Source of the DNA: Cyanobacterium sp. Dongsha4
GTDB lineage: Bacteria > Cyanobacteriota > Cyanobacteriia > Cyanobacteriales > Cyanobacteriaceae
Reading direction: 5' to 3'
Length of the DNA: 64,000 nt
Assembly (NCBI RefSeq): GCF_036345015.1
Contig: NZ_CP084098.1
Location: 2,059,326 to 2,123,325 of the forward strand
Numbering within the stretch: position 1 is the stretch's first letter; every line of letters begins with the position of its first letter. Position numbers and translations under genes: made by a program. The notes under the pieces were generated by a model. That model had not been told where the DNA came from. It ran no database searches and saw only the letters and a program-made list of their open reading frames with translations. This document shows, in pieces, positions 8,412 to 18,264 of the stretch.

Positions 8412-9830
8412 ATGAATAAAAAGACCTTTTTTCACCACAAAATGTTAACATCAATTTCTTTAATCACACTTCTAACATATGGATGTGGTAATAAAAATAG
8501 TTCTACACCTCAACCAAAAGCGATACCTGTTTCAACGACGGTTTTAAACTCTTCTACTCTTATTGATAGCACAGAATTTGTTGGTTCTTTAGAGGCAGTG
8601 GAAAGGGTTAATTTAGCTCCTAAAATTAACGGTAGAATTATGAATATCTTTGTGGAAGAAGGAGCAATAGTTAATCGAGGACAATTAATTGCGGAGTTAG
8701 AACCAGAGCAACAACAAGAAGATGTGAATGCGGCAACAGCTAATATTCAAGCTCAAGTTGCTTCTTATAACCAGTCGTTAGCAGAATTAAGACAAACTGA
8801 GGCTCAAAGGGATAGTAGTTCGGCGGATGTTGCTCGTTTAAAAGCATCTGTTAGTAGTGCCCAAGCTAATTTAAAAACGGCGGAGGCAAATCTCGAAAGT
8901 GCGATCGCAGATTTAGATTTAGCTCAGGTAAACTATGAAAGGTCTGTCTTTTTAGTTGAACAAGGAGTATTACCAGAACAAGATTTAGATGATAAAACCA
9001 GAGACTTAAATAGTACCAAGGCTAACGTAGAAGCGCAGAGAAAAACTGTTGATGCTTTTAAAAGTAACGTTTCATCTGCTCAAGAAGCATTAAAATCAGC
9101 TCAAAGTAACCTAGCGGCGGCTCAAGAAAGAGTAGAATCAGCAAAAGCTAATGTTGCTCGTTCTCAGGCAAATATTGAAGAAGCTCAGAGCAATCGGGGA
9201 AGTATTGAACAAAATCTTGCTTTTACAAGACTGATTGCTCCTATTGATGGTACGGTAGGAGATTTTCAGGAGTTTAAACTCGGAGATTTCCTTAATGTAG
9301 GACAAACGCTGACAACCATTACTAACAATAGAAGATTCCATCTTAATTTGAATATCCCCACAGAGAATATTGATAATCTCCGTTTAGGACTTCCTGTCGA
9401 AATTATTAATGCTGATGGTAGTGTTGGAGTTAAGGGAGCAGTAACTTATATTGCACCTTTAGTTAATCAGGATAATCAGTCTATAAATATTAAAATTACT
9501 TTTGAAAATGATGGTACTCTCAAAGACCAACAGTATGTACGAACTCGCTTAATTTGGGATACAAAACCCGGTATCTTAGTTCCCACTAATGTTGTCACCA
9601 GTTTGGGAGGTCAAAAATTTGTTTTTGTTGCTCGTGAGGGACAATCTAAGGATGATAAAACAACGATGATGGCTCACCAAGTACCAATTCAAGTACAAGG
9701 TATTCAAGGGCAAGATTATCAGGTTACATCGGGTATTCAAGAGGGCGATCGCATCATCACGAATCGTATCCTAGACCTACGAGATAAAACTCCTATTAGC
9801 CTTCAAGAAGTCACCAGCCAAGTAAATTAA
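8412..9830 (+). CDS. Efflux periplasmic adaptor (HlyD/RND-MFP family) lipoprotein
   Basis: The 472-residue protein starts with a lipoprotein signal ending in the lipobox LTYGC (C25). A biotinyl-lipoyl-like half motif (GRIMNIFVEEGAIVNRGQ) leads into a long Ala/Gln-rich coiled coil at roughly residues 90-265. The second lipoyl half (FTRLIAPIDGTVGDF) and the beta-barrel domain follow. Such adaptors link an inner-membrane RND pump to an outer-membrane channel. No pump or TolC-like gene is adjacent, so the partner is elsewhere. The coiled coil contains several near-repeat segments of the type SAQxNLxxAxxxxxSA. Confidence 0.85.
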   Translation: MNKKTFFHHKMLTSISLITLLTYGCGNKNSSTPQPKAIPVSTTVLNSSTLIDSTEFVGSLEAVERVNLAPKINGRIMNIFVEEGAIVNRGQLIAELEPEQQQEDVNAATANIQAQVASYNQSLAELRQTEAQRDSSSADVARLKASVSSAQANLKTAEANLESAIADLDLAQVNYERSVFLVEQGVLPEQDLDDKTRDLNSTKANVEAQRKTVDAFKSNVSSAQEALKSAQSNLAAAQERVESAKANVARSQANIEEAQSNRGSIEQNLAFTRLIAPIDGTVGDFQEFKLGDFLNVGQTLTTITNNRRFHLNLNIPTENIDNLRLGLPVEIINADGSVGVKGAVTYIAPLVNQDNQSINIKITFENDGTLKDQQYVRTRLIWDTKPGILVPTNVVTSLGGQKFVFVAREGQSKDDKTTMMAHQVPIQVQGIQGQDYQVTSGIQEGDRIITNRILDLRDKTPISLQEVTSQVN

Positions 9831-10143
9831 AAATATTTCGGTTTTGGTGAATTAAACTATGATTTTTGGTTTAGATTGGGAATGAGAAATAAGCAATGGG
9901 CAAAGCTAGTAATACTTTTATCACAATAAAGCAATATTAATATTTCTGTCTATTATTTCAACTTCCCTAATCCTTAACCCAAAGTCAAGGAAAAGGAATA
10001 GGATTTTTTTAACTGTAACCATTAGATTTTAGTTTTTATTTATTTTGCAAAAGGTTCATTTTTTCAAGCCCCTTTCATTTTGACATTATGTTAAATTGAG
10101 AGAAGCCCTTGAACTAAAAAACACCCTAATTAAAGTTAATTAG
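9831..10143. other. Intergenic region without gene
   Basis: This is AT-rich sequence with no ORF that looks coding. It should hold the promoter of the Deg protease gene, but no motif stands out. Confidence 0.35.
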
Positions 10144-11349
10144 ATGAATAAATTAATTAGCCAAATTTTCGTTTCTAGTAGCTTATTAATAATGGGTACA
10201 GCATTGGGTGTTTGGGGTAGTCGTCAGTTAGCAACCTTAAATCAATCTTCTGTATCTGATACCATCCCCCCTGAAACATCCCTTCAACCCGTTGCTAATT
10301 CTGTTTTTCCCCCTTTTAAACAATCTTCACCTCAAAAACAAGGTAATTTTAATTTCATCTCGGAAGTAGCTCAAAAAGTAGGTCCTGCAGTGGTCAGAAT
10401 CGAGGCAACTCGTCAAGTTTCTTTTAATAATTCCGAAAATTTTGAACATCCTTTATTTAAACATTTTTTCCCAGAGCAAATACCTTTTGAACGTACAGAA
10501 AGGGGTACAGGTTCGGGCTTCATCGTCAGTGATGATGGTCTGATTATGACTAATGCCCATGTGGTGGAAGGAACTTCTTTTGTTTCTGTATTGTTACCTA
10601 GTGGCAAAACCTATGAGGGGAGAGTGTTAGGAATTGATTCCATGACTGATGTAGCGGTGGTTAAAATAACAGCCGAAAATTTGCCGACAGTGATACTGGG
10701 TAAAGCAAAAGATTTAATTATTGGGGAATGGGCGATCGCCATTGGTAATCCTTTAGGTTTAGATAATACAGTCACAGTGGGCATCATTAGCGCTAAAGAT
10801 AGATCCAGCAGTGAAGTAGGAGTGCCAGACAAAAGAGTTAAATTCATTCAAACAGATGCCGCAATCAACCCCGGCAATTCAGGAGGCCCCCTTTTAAACG
10901 CCAGAGGGGAAGTAATTGGCATTAACACAGCAATCAGGGCAGATGCGCAAGGATTAGGCTTTGCTATTCCCATTGAAACCGCTTCCCGCATTGCGGAACA
11001 ACTCTACACCACAGGAAAAGCATCTCATCCTTATATCGGCATTCAAATGATTACTCTCAACCAAGATACCATCAAAAATGACAATATTCCTCAGAATTTA
11101 GGCTTTGAAAATGTACCAGAAAAAGGGGTATTAGTCGTTAAAGTAATGGAAGATTCTCCTGCTTCTCAAGCGGGTTTTCTCCCCGGAGATGTAATCAATA
11201 ATGTTAATAATATAGAAGTTTTGACCGCACAAGATGTACAAGAACAGGTAGAAATTAGTACCATAGGAGAAGTAATACCCATAAGAATCGATCGTCAAGG
11301 GAAATTTATCACCTTAAAAGTTTATCCTGCGGAATTTCCCATCGAATAA
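10144..11349 (+). CDS. Deg/HtrA family serine protease (trypsin-like plus PDZ)
   Basis: The 401-residue protein has an N-terminal hydrophobic signal or anchor (residues 8-25), a trypsin-like domain with the triad H139 (TNAHVVEG), D169 (TDVAVVKI) and S246 (NPGNSGGPL), and one C-terminal PDZ domain (about 295-395). HtrA/Deg proteases degrade or refold damaged proteins in the periplasm or thylakoid lumen. Cyanobacteria usually have three (HtrA, HhoA, HhoB); which orthologue this is cannot be fixed from the sequence alone. All catalytic residues are present. Confidence 0.9.
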   Translation: MNKLISQIFVSSSLLIMGTALGVWGSRQLATLNQSSVSDTIPPETSLQPVANSVFPPFKQSSPQKQGNFNFISEVAQKVGPAVVRIEATRQVSFNNSENFEHPLFKHFFPEQIPFERTERGTGSGFIVSDDGLIMTNAHVVEGTSFVSVLLPSGKTYEGRVLGIDSMTDVAVVKITAENLPTVILGKAKDLIIGEWAIAIGNPLGLDNTVTVGIISAKDRSSSEVGVPDKRVKFIQTDAAINPGNSGGPLLNARGEVIGINTAIRADAQGLGFAIPIETASRIAEQLYTTGKASHPYIGIQMITLNQDTIKNDNIPQNLGFENVPEKGVLVVKVMEDSPASQAGFLPGDVINNVNNIEVLTAQDVQEQVEISTIGEVIPIRIDRQGKFITLKVYPAEFPIE

Positions 11350-11757
11350 TCATATTTAGCAAAGAGTAAAGGGCAAAGGAAAAATGGCTCTATCAGTTTG
11401 AGTATGTAAATTATTAGTTAGGGTAGGCAAGAGGCAATTGGCAATAGGGGACTATTAAATAATAATTTATAAACTTTTAGTTTTTATTTTACTATAAACA
11501 CTATTTAATAAAGGTTATGGAAGTCCTGTTTCTCTTAATTCATAATAACCACACTCTGAAGAACCGGAAAAATTAAGAATTAAGAATTAAAAACTTAGAA
11601 CACTCATTACTTTCTTCTAAAACCTGAAACCTGACACCTGACACCTTATCTCCCTCTTCTGTTATCCCCTCATCCCCCCAACACCCTGAAACCTCTTTCA
11701 TAAAGGATAAAATAAGAACAATTAAATATAAAAACAATTTACTTATTCCCATTAGCA
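11350..11757. repeat. Intergenic region with dispersed repeats
   Basis: No gene is visible. The segment 11570-11700 is a chain of low-complexity units (AATTAAGAATTAA, then AACCTGAAACCTGACACC, then CCCCAACACCCTGAAACC), shared with other spacers of the window. The promoter of the cyclase gene should be in the last 60 bp. Confidence 0.5.
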
Positions 11758-13986
11758 GTGATTAGTCAAAAACAGTTGCAATCTTTTTTCTGGCAATGGC
11801 GTGGCGTTTGGGTTGCAACTCCTCTTATCTGTACTGCCATTATTCTCGCCCGTTACTTGGGTTTTTTTCAACCCTTGGAATTGTTTGCTTATGATTTATT
11901 AATCAAAATGCGTACCCCATTACCTCAAGATGACAGGATAGCAATTGTGGGGATTGGAGAGGAGGATGTAGAAAAAATAGGTAGTGCCATAATATCTGAC
12001 GAAATTTACGCTAATGTAATCCAAAATCTGCTTAAACAACAACCTATCGCCATTGGTTTAGATATTTATCGGGATGTTCCAATTCCCCCAGGTACAAATA
12101 AACTAAGTCAGTTGTTTCGGGAAAATCAAAATATTGTCGGTATTGAGAAAATGGTGGGAGATACGCGTCAATATCGAGTTAAGCCTAATCCGATTCTCAA
12201 GGAAAAAAAACAGATTGGTTTTAATGATGTCATTTTAGATCCAGATAACAAAATTAGACGGGCATTATTAGCGTTACCAGATAAACAGGCTTTTAGTCTT
12301 TCCATGTATTTAGCTTTACTTTTTTTACAGAAAGAAAATATTAACTTGACTACTGTGGGGGAAAAAAATTACTGGCAATTAGGTAATACGGTATTTATTC
12401 CTTTTGAAAAAAATGACGGTAGTTACGCTCAAGCAGATAGTGGCGGTTATCAGATTTTACTTAATTATCGAGATAATGTGAATCATTTTGACACTGTTAG
12501 TTTACTTGATGTTTTGGAAAATCGCATTCCTACCGATTGGGGTAAAAACAAGATTATTCTGATCGGTTTTGTGGGAGAGAGTTTTCAGGATGTTCATTTA
12601 ACTCCTTATACTAACTCTCCAGATCAAAGAATGCCCGGGGTGGAAATTCATGGTCATATTATTAGCCAGATAATAGATAGTGCCAAGGGAAATCAAGATA
12701 GTCGCACTTTAATCAAGACATGGAGTGAAACTAAAGAAAATTTATGGATTATTTTTTGGACATTACTAGGTGCGATCGTAACATGGAATTTGCGTAAATC
12801 TAGTAATTTTCGTCAAGGAATCATTATTTTTGTGGGTATAGAGTTTATTTTAGTGGCTATTGTTTATTTTGCTTTTCTTGCTAACTGGTGGATACCTCTT
12901 TTACCTCCTTTAACAGGATTAATTGCTGTGGCAGGGGGAATAACTATCTATACCGCCAGAAATGCCTCTAAAATACGTTTTACTTTTGGGCGTTATTTAA
13001 GTACTGAAATTGTCAATACATTACTCGAAAGTCCTCAAGGAGTGAAGTTGGGGGGAGAAAGACGCAATATAACAATTCTTACTTCTGATTTAAGAGGATT
13101 TACGGCAGTTAGTGAACAATTACCCCCCGAAGAAGTGGTTAAAATTCTTAATTTCTATCTTGGTTATATGGCAAATATAATCAGTGAATATCAGGGGACA
13201 ATTGATGAATTTATGGGGGATGGTATTTTAGTTTTATTTGGTGCTCCTATCAGTCGAAATGATGATGCAGATAGAGCTATAGCTTGTGCGATCGCAATGC
13301 AATTAGCAATGAAAGAAATTAATCAACAAATTGAAATATGGGGTTATTCACCTCTCAAAATGGGAATTGGTATCAATACAGGTGAAGTAGTTGTCGGTAA
13401 TATTGGCTCAGAAAAAAGAACTAAATATGGAATTGTTGGCAGTGAAGTAAATTTAACCTATCGCATCGAATCTTATACTAAAGGTAGAGAAATTTTAATC
13501 TCAGAAAAAACCCTACACAGCCTTAAAACCGATGTACAGATAGCAGAAACGAGAGAAGTATCCCCAAAAGGAGTAAAAAAACCGATCACTATTTATAAAA
13601 TTATCAGTATCAAAGGTAAATACTCTCTTTTCTTACCTGAAATAGAAGAAAAAATAATTGACATTAATGAGGAAATAAAAATCAAATATTCTCCTCTCAA
13701 TGAAAAAGATATTACAGAAGATATTTATCAAGGAAAAATAGCCAAAATTATTATTAAAGATATTGAAATAGGAGCAATAATTCAAGCTGATTATAAGGAA
13801 AATTTTTTACCTAATCCATTAGATAATTTGAAACTCAACTTCACCAATTGGGCTTATCCAGATGATTTTTATGGCAAGGTAGTCATGAACCATAGAGAAG
13901 ATAGTTCTTTCAAAATTTATTTTACCTATTTACCACCTCAAATAGAGCAAAAATTATCTAATTTACGGCTATCTGTCATGGATTAA
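11758..13986 (+). CDS. CHASE2-domain adenylate/guanylate cyclase
   Basis: This 742-residue sensor begins with GTG. It has a first membrane helix (about 18-36), an extracytoplasmic CHASE2 sensor domain (about 40-310), three further membrane helices (about 325-400) and a class III cyclase domain (about 425-610). The metal-binding aspartates are D444 (SDLRGF) and D488 (FMGDGI), the usual 44 residues apart. It should make cAMP or cGMP in response to an external signal. About 120 residues follow the cyclase domain; they are rich in beta-strand-like segments and could be a PilZ-like domain, but this is uncertain. Confidence 0.87.
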   Translation: MISQKQLQSFFWQWRGVWVATPLICTAIILARYLGFFQPLELFAYDLLIKMRTPLPQDDRIAIVGIGEEDVEKIGSAIISDEIYANVIQNLLKQQPIAIGLDIYRDVPIPPGTNKLSQLFRENQNIVGIEKMVGDTRQYRVKPNPILKEKKQIGFNDVILDPDNKIRRALLALPDKQAFSLSMYLALLFLQKENINLTTVGEKNYWQLGNTVFIPFEKNDGSYAQADSGGYQILLNYRDNVNHFDTVSLLDVLENRIPTDWGKNKIILIGFVGESFQDVHLTPYTNSPDQRMPGVEIHGHIISQIIDSAKGNQDSRTLIKTWSETKENLWIIFWTLLGAIVTWNLRKSSNFRQGIIIFVGIEFILVAIVYFAFLANWWIPLLPPLTGLIAVAGGITIYTARNASKIRFTFGRYLSTEIVNTLLESPQGVKLGGERRNITILTSDLRGFTAVSEQLPPEEVVKILNFYLGYMANIISEYQGTIDEFMGDGILVLFGAPISRNDDADRAIACAIAMQLAMKEINQQIEIWGYSPLKMGIGINTGEVVVGNIGSEKRTKYGIVGSEVNLTYRIESYTKGREILISEKTLHSLKTDVQIAETREVSPKGVKKPITIYKIISIKGKYSLFLPEIEEKIIDINEEIKIKYSPLNEKDITEDIYQGKIAKIIIKDIEIGAIIQADYKENFLPNPLDNLKLNFTNWAYPDDFYGKVVMNHREDSSFKIYFTYLPPQIEQKLSNLRLSVMD

Positions 13987-14348
13987 ACAATTAATAAGGC
14001 TTTATGTCTCTACTCCTTATTTTTCAACACTTTTTTCATCAAACTCAGGTAATATTCATGTTATGGGCATCATCAATTCTAAATTGATTGTTTCTTCCAT
14101 TAATTCTTTAACTTGTACGGTGCTAGACTTAATTGTTTAGCCTTATTTTTAATTGCACTTATTCGTAATCGTTTCTTTGATCAATATACCTCAACTATAG
14201 CTTTTAAGTATTGATAGAGCAAAATGGTGTTTTGACTCTACTTGTTTTAATATTTTTGTTATTAAATAATGATCAAAAATTAACTAACATAAAAGAAGTT
14301 TCTATTATCTCCTTAGAAATTAAAAACTAGCCAGAGGAAAATTAAAAG
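13987..14348. other. Intergenic region without gene
   Basis: This is AT-rich sequence in which both strands are broken by stops. It contains the promoter region of the aldo/keto reductase gene; no repeat or strong hairpin was recognised. Confidence 0.35.
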
Positions 14349-15311
14349 ATGAAAACCAGACAACTCGGCAAATCTGACATTTATATCACTCCGATTATAA
14401 TGGGTACATGGCAAGCTGGTAAAAGAATGTGGGTAGGTATTGAAGATAGTGAGAGTATCAGTGCCATTCGTCAGGCAGTGGAATCGGGTATCACTACTAT
14501 TGATACAGCAGAAGTTTATGGAGAAGGACATTCGGAGAGAATTGTGGGGGAAGCTCTAAAAAGTGTTAGAGATAAGGTTATTTATGCCAGTAAGGTGTTT
14601 GCTAATCATCTAAAATATGATCAGGTGATTAATGCTTGTCATAATTCTTTAAAAAATCTACAGACAGATTATATTGATTTATACCAGATTCATTGGCCTT
14701 CTGGTAGTTGGAATAGTGAAATTGTACCCATAGAAGAAACCATGAGAGCATTGAATGATTTAAAAAGAGAAGGTAAGATAAGAGCGATCGGAGTTTCTAA
14801 TTTTTCTCAGCAACAGTTAGCCTCTGCCCGTGAATTTGGACAAATCGATAGTATTCAACCACCTTATTCCTTGTTTTGGCGTATTGTGGAAAAGGAAATT
14901 CAACCCTACTGTGTAAAAAACAATATTTCCATCCTTGCTTACTCATCCCTCGCCCAAGGTATTTTAACGGGAAAATTTGGAGATAATCCCACATTTGCTG
15001 AAGGTGATCATCGCAAAAATAATCGCTTATTTCAACCCCCTCACTGGGAAAGAGTGAAACAGGCTTTATCTCAATTACAACCTTTTGCCGATAAATATAA
15101 TTGTAATCTAGCTCAAATTGCGATCGCATGGCTAATACAACAACCTCAAACCAATGCCATAGTAGGAGCGAGAAATGCCCAACAGGCGAAAGAAAATGCT
15201 CAAGCAGGAGATATTGAATTAACAACAGAAGATATTAAACAAATCAGTGACATAGGAACAGGTGTTACTCAATATTTAGACGATAATCCCGTGATGTGGA
15301 ATTTTTCTTAA
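14349..15311 (+). CDS. Aldo/keto reductase
   Basis: The 320-residue TIM-barrel NAD(P)H oxidoreductase shows the catalytic tetrad D52, Y57 (DTAEVYGEGHSE), K82 (YASKVF) and H115 (LYQIHWP). The C-terminal cofactor segment (GARNAQQAKENA) resembles the NADP-binding site of the family. It would reduce aldehydes or ketones; the substrate is not predictable. It is followed after 107 bp by the kinase gene on the same strand. Confidence 0.88.
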   Translation: MKTRQLGKSDIYITPIIMGTWQAGKRMWVGIEDSESISAIRQAVESGITTIDTAEVYGEGHSERIVGEALKSVRDKVIYASKVFANHLKYDQVINACHNSLKNLQTDYIDLYQIHWPSGSWNSEIVPIEETMRALNDLKREGKIRAIGVSNFSQQQLASAREFGQIDSIQPPYSLFWRIVEKEIQPYCVKNNISILAYSSLAQGILTGKFGDNPTFAEGDHRKNNRLFQPPHWERVKQALSQLQPFADKYNCNLAQIAIAWLIQQPQTNAIVGARNAQQAKENAQAGDIELTTEDIKQISDIGTGVTQYLDDNPVMWNFS

Positions 15312-15418
15312 AGAAGGATAAATTATGACAATAATGGGAAAAATTAATGTTATAAAAACAATCCTTAATTTCAAAGGAAAAATCAATATAATAAAAAAAC
15401 AAAAGTTTCTCAGTAACT

Positions 15419-16945
15419 ATGAATCAAAGGGATTTATCGGAAGGAAAACTATTAGTACAGCGCTATCTCCTTCGAGAAGTAGTAGGCGTTGGTGGTATGG
15501 GTACAGTATATCGAGCTCAAGACATCGCCTCTAAAAACCATAATGTGGCAGTAAAAATATTATCCCGTTCCCTAGATAACATGAAAATGATTAAACAATT
15601 TCAACGGGAAGCCACTTTTAGTGCTTTACTCTCAGAAAGAAGCGAAAACATCGTCAAAGTTTCAGACTATGGAGTTGATGAACAAAAAGTTCCTTTCTAT
15701 GTAATGGAATTTCTCGAAGGGGAAAATCTTGATGACATGATAGAAGTTCACGATATATCCCTCCCTCAATTCTTTGACTTTATTTGTCAAATTTGTCGTG
15801 CAATGGAAACAGCCCATAACGGTATATTTTTTGAAGGAGAAATTTACCCAGTTATTCATAGAGACTTAAAACCCAGTAATGTTTTTATTATCGAAGATGA
15901 CACAGGAAAACAAATAGTTAAAGTTTTAGATTTCGGTATTGCCAAATTAGTTAAAGATGATCCCACAGAGCAAGAAAACTTCATGGGAACTCCAAAATAC
16001 TGCTCTCCAGAACAACTACAAGGCAAAGATTTAGATAATCGTTCTGATATTTATAGCTTAGGAATGATAATGTATCTAATGCTATGCAAAAAACTTCCTT
16101 GGAACTTAGAAGTAGAATCCGTTGGGTTATGGTACAAAGCTCATACAGAACTACCACCTCATCCCTTTCCCCCAGAACTAAAAATATCCTCAGACTTAGA
16201 AAAGCTAGTTTTACAATGCTTGGAAAAATCCCCGTCTAATCGCCCTCAAAACGTGGGAGAAATTATCCAAAGACTAGAATCTATTGCCAAAAAATTAAAA
16301 ATAGTAAAAAAAACCATAAGTGAAGGTCAAAACCATTTACTGAATATTGATCATAACTTAATCGAAAATTACGGACAAACTAATCCCAAAGAAGATTTTT
16401 TATTATCTCATCCATGGCCTAAAAATAAACCCAAACAAAAAATAGTTTTTCCCCGTGTTGTTTTTTATCAAAATTCTTCCTTACCGACTATATGTACCAT
16501 GCTAGAAACAGAAGATATAGAAAAAAGAAAAAATAATATTCGCTACAGTCAATTTATTTTTCAAAGTTATCCTCATCCAATGATTTTATGGATAACTCTA
16601 CTATATAGCCCCAAGCACGAACCTAGATGGTTTCCCTGCTACCTAGATTTGAAAGCAAAAATCGGTCAACAATTAGTAAATGCTTTAAGTGAATCAAAAG
16701 AATATTTCGTCCTGTTTTATTCTTTAGAAAAACCCCATAAATGTATTGATTTACAAACCTTTAAAATCATGCTGAAACAAAGAACTAGCTTAAAACAATG
16801 GATGTCTGTTAGTAATATGATCAGTGTTAAACATGACGATGAGGTTTTATTTAGTCGGCGTAAACTAAAACAAGATTTAGAGGCATTAAAGCCAAAAATT
16901 ATACTTGACCTTGAAAAGACAAATACCTTAGAAGTTTACGAATAA
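15419..16945 (+). CDS. Serine/threonine protein kinase (Pkn2/Hanks type)
   Basis: The 508-residue protein has an N-terminal kinase domain (about 12-290): Gly-rich loop VGVGGMGTVY, catalytic Lys46, HRDLKPSN (D149, N154), DFG (171-173) and the activation loop GTPKYCSPE. All key residues are intact, so it should be active. The C-terminal 200 residues have no recognised domain and no transmembrane helix; they may bind a partner. The start at 15419 has no strong Shine-Dalgarno, but it puts the kinase domain at the expected distance. Confidence 0.87.
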   Translation: MNQRDLSEGKLLVQRYLLREVVGVGGMGTVYRAQDIASKNHNVAVKILSRSLDNMKMIKQFQREATFSALLSERSENIVKVSDYGVDEQKVPFYVMEFLEGENLDDMIEVHDISLPQFFDFICQICRAMETAHNGIFFEGEIYPVIHRDLKPSNVFIIEDDTGKQIVKVLDFGIAKLVKDDPTEQENFMGTPKYCSPEQLQGKDLDNRSDIYSLGMIMYLMLCKKLPWNLEVESVGLWYKAHTELPPHPFPPELKISSDLEKLVLQCLEKSPSNRPQNVGEIIQRLESIAKKLKIVKKTISEGQNHLLNIDHNLIENYGQTNPKEDFLLSHPWPKNKPKQKIVFPRVVFYQNSSLPTICTMLETEDIEKRKNNIRYSQFIFQSYPHPMILWITLLYSPKHEPRWFPCYLDLKAKIGQQLVNALSESKEYFVLFYSLEKPHKCIDLQTFKIMLKQRTSLKQWMSVSNMISVKHDDEVLFSRRKLKQDLEALKPKIILDLEKTNTLEVYE

Positions 16946-17054
16946 AAAATTTTTATCTATTATGAAAAATCACATTGACGAGTAAAAACAGAGTTGCAAT
17001 CTACAATTTATATTTTCGTTTTATCAAAAGTAGCAATATTATTTTTATTGTCAA

Positions 17055-17105
17055 TCATTAATAATTAACAGCCAATTACTAATTACTAATTACTAATTAT
17101 TCGCA
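17055..17105. repeat. Short AT-rich tandem repeat (ATTACTA units)
   Basis: The convergent spacer between the kinase and desC has three copies of ATTACTA followed by ATTATTC. It may represent a decayed heptamer array as in other spacers. Confidence 0.5.
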
Positions 17106-17116
17106 ATTTTTTATAA

Positions 17117-17938
17117 TTAATTTTTTACAGGTGCTAATTTAATATTTTTAGCCAAACCCAAAAATGCTAATAACTTAATGGTAATCCATGTTAAATCAAT
17201 TTCCCACCACTGTAAACCATGACGAGCAGAGTATTGAAAAGCATGATGATTATTATGCCAACCTTCTCCAAAAGTTAATAAAGCCACCCACCAACAATTA
17301 CGAGAGTGATCATTTGATTCATGACTTTTGTAACCAAATTTGTGAGTAGCGCTATTAACAAACCAAGTCACATGAAAAACTAAGACTAAACGAAGAAAGA
17401 TACCCCAAACGACAAAAGACCATCCTCCCCACCAAAAGAGTAATAATCCTAAAACAATTTGGATAGGAATAAAGTATTTTTCACAAAAAAGATAAAAAGG
17501 ATCGTTTTGTATATCTTTAGTATATTTAGGAACATCCTTATTGGCAGGATTTCTTATAAACATCCATCCCATATGACTCCACCAAAAACCCTTATTAGAG
17601 TCATGGGGATCACCTTCATGATCTGAGTATTTATGATGGATACGGTGTAAACCCACCCAAGAAATAGGTCCTCCTTCACAGGCTAAAGTGCCACAAAAAA
17701 CGAGGAAGTATTCTAACCATTTAGGAGTTTCAAAACTGCGATGGGAAACAAGACGATGATAACCCAAAGTTATTCCGATACAAGCGGTTAGCCAGTATAA
17801 GAAAGCGGTTATTCCCACTGCACCCCAGCTAAAATTGCTAGGTAAAAAAGCTAATAAAGCTATAAGGTGAATACTTGCCATGTAGATAATAATGTTCCAT
17901 GCGGGGGCAAGTTTTTCTGTTGTTGTTGTTGCTGTCAT
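17117..17938 (-). CDS. desC: Acyl-lipid delta-9 desaturase
   Basis: The 273-residue membrane protein has the three histidine boxes of the DesC group: HRLVSH (61-66), HRIHH (98-102) and HNNHH (228-232), with four hydrophobic helices placed around them. It introduces the first double bond into stearoyl chains of membrane lipids, using ferredoxin as donor. Length and boxes fit cyanobacterial DesC. It is transcribed divergently from the GlcE-like gene across a 326-bp AT-rich spacer. Confidence 0.9.
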   Translation of the reverse strand: MTATTTTEKLAPAWNIIIYMASIHLIALLAFLPSNFSWGAVGITAFLYWLTACIGITLGYHRLVSHRSFETPKWLEYFLVFCGTLACEGGPISWVGLHRIHHKYSDHEGDPHDSNKGFWWSHMGWMFIRNPANKDVPKYTKDIQNDPFYLFCEKYFIPIQIVLGLLLFWWGGWSFVVWGIFLRLVLVFHVTWFVNSATHKFGYKSHESNDHSRNCWWVALLTFGEGWHNNHHAFQYSARHGLQWWEIDLTWITIKLLAFLGLAKNIKLAPVKN

Positions 17939-18264
17939 TACGTACGGTAAATTTTTTTTTACAAAATTTCAAATTTTTCAGATCAAGATAGTCTAAATCT
18001 GAGCTATTTTCGAGTTGATAATTAAAGGTAAGTTTTAAAGATCAAAAAAAGAAAAAGGTCTATGATTCTGCTCTTAACAAAAAAGACAGATTTAACTTTT
18101 ATTTTGAACTTATAGATCACCAAGTTTAAATTATAAACTATAAACAGTGATCAACAAATTATAGTTTACCATCATCATTTAAAATAATTATCGTAATTGT
18201 TATTAAATAAAGTTTAAAAAAAATTTATTATATCAGTAACGCAAAATATCATTGACATACCCGA
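17939..18264. other. Divergent AT-rich promoter region (desC / FAD oxidoreductase)
   Basis: There is no ORF. The very AT-rich sequence with poly-A tracts must contain the promoters of desC and of the flavoprotein gene. No defined operator was recognised. Confidence 0.35.

Noticed and set aside
14036-14052. Short match to the IS982 right end (AAACTCAGGT)
   Set aside because: Only ten bases agree and no second end or transposase remnant is near, so it can be chance.
14797-15225. 142-codon ORF on the minus strand inside the aldo/keto reductase gene
   Set aside because: Antisense to a well-supported gene and without recognisable motifs.
15325-15534. 69-codon ORF before and overlapping the kinase start
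   Set aside because: It overlaps the Gly-rich loop coding region in another frame and is rich in Lys/Ile codons typical of chance AT-rich frames.
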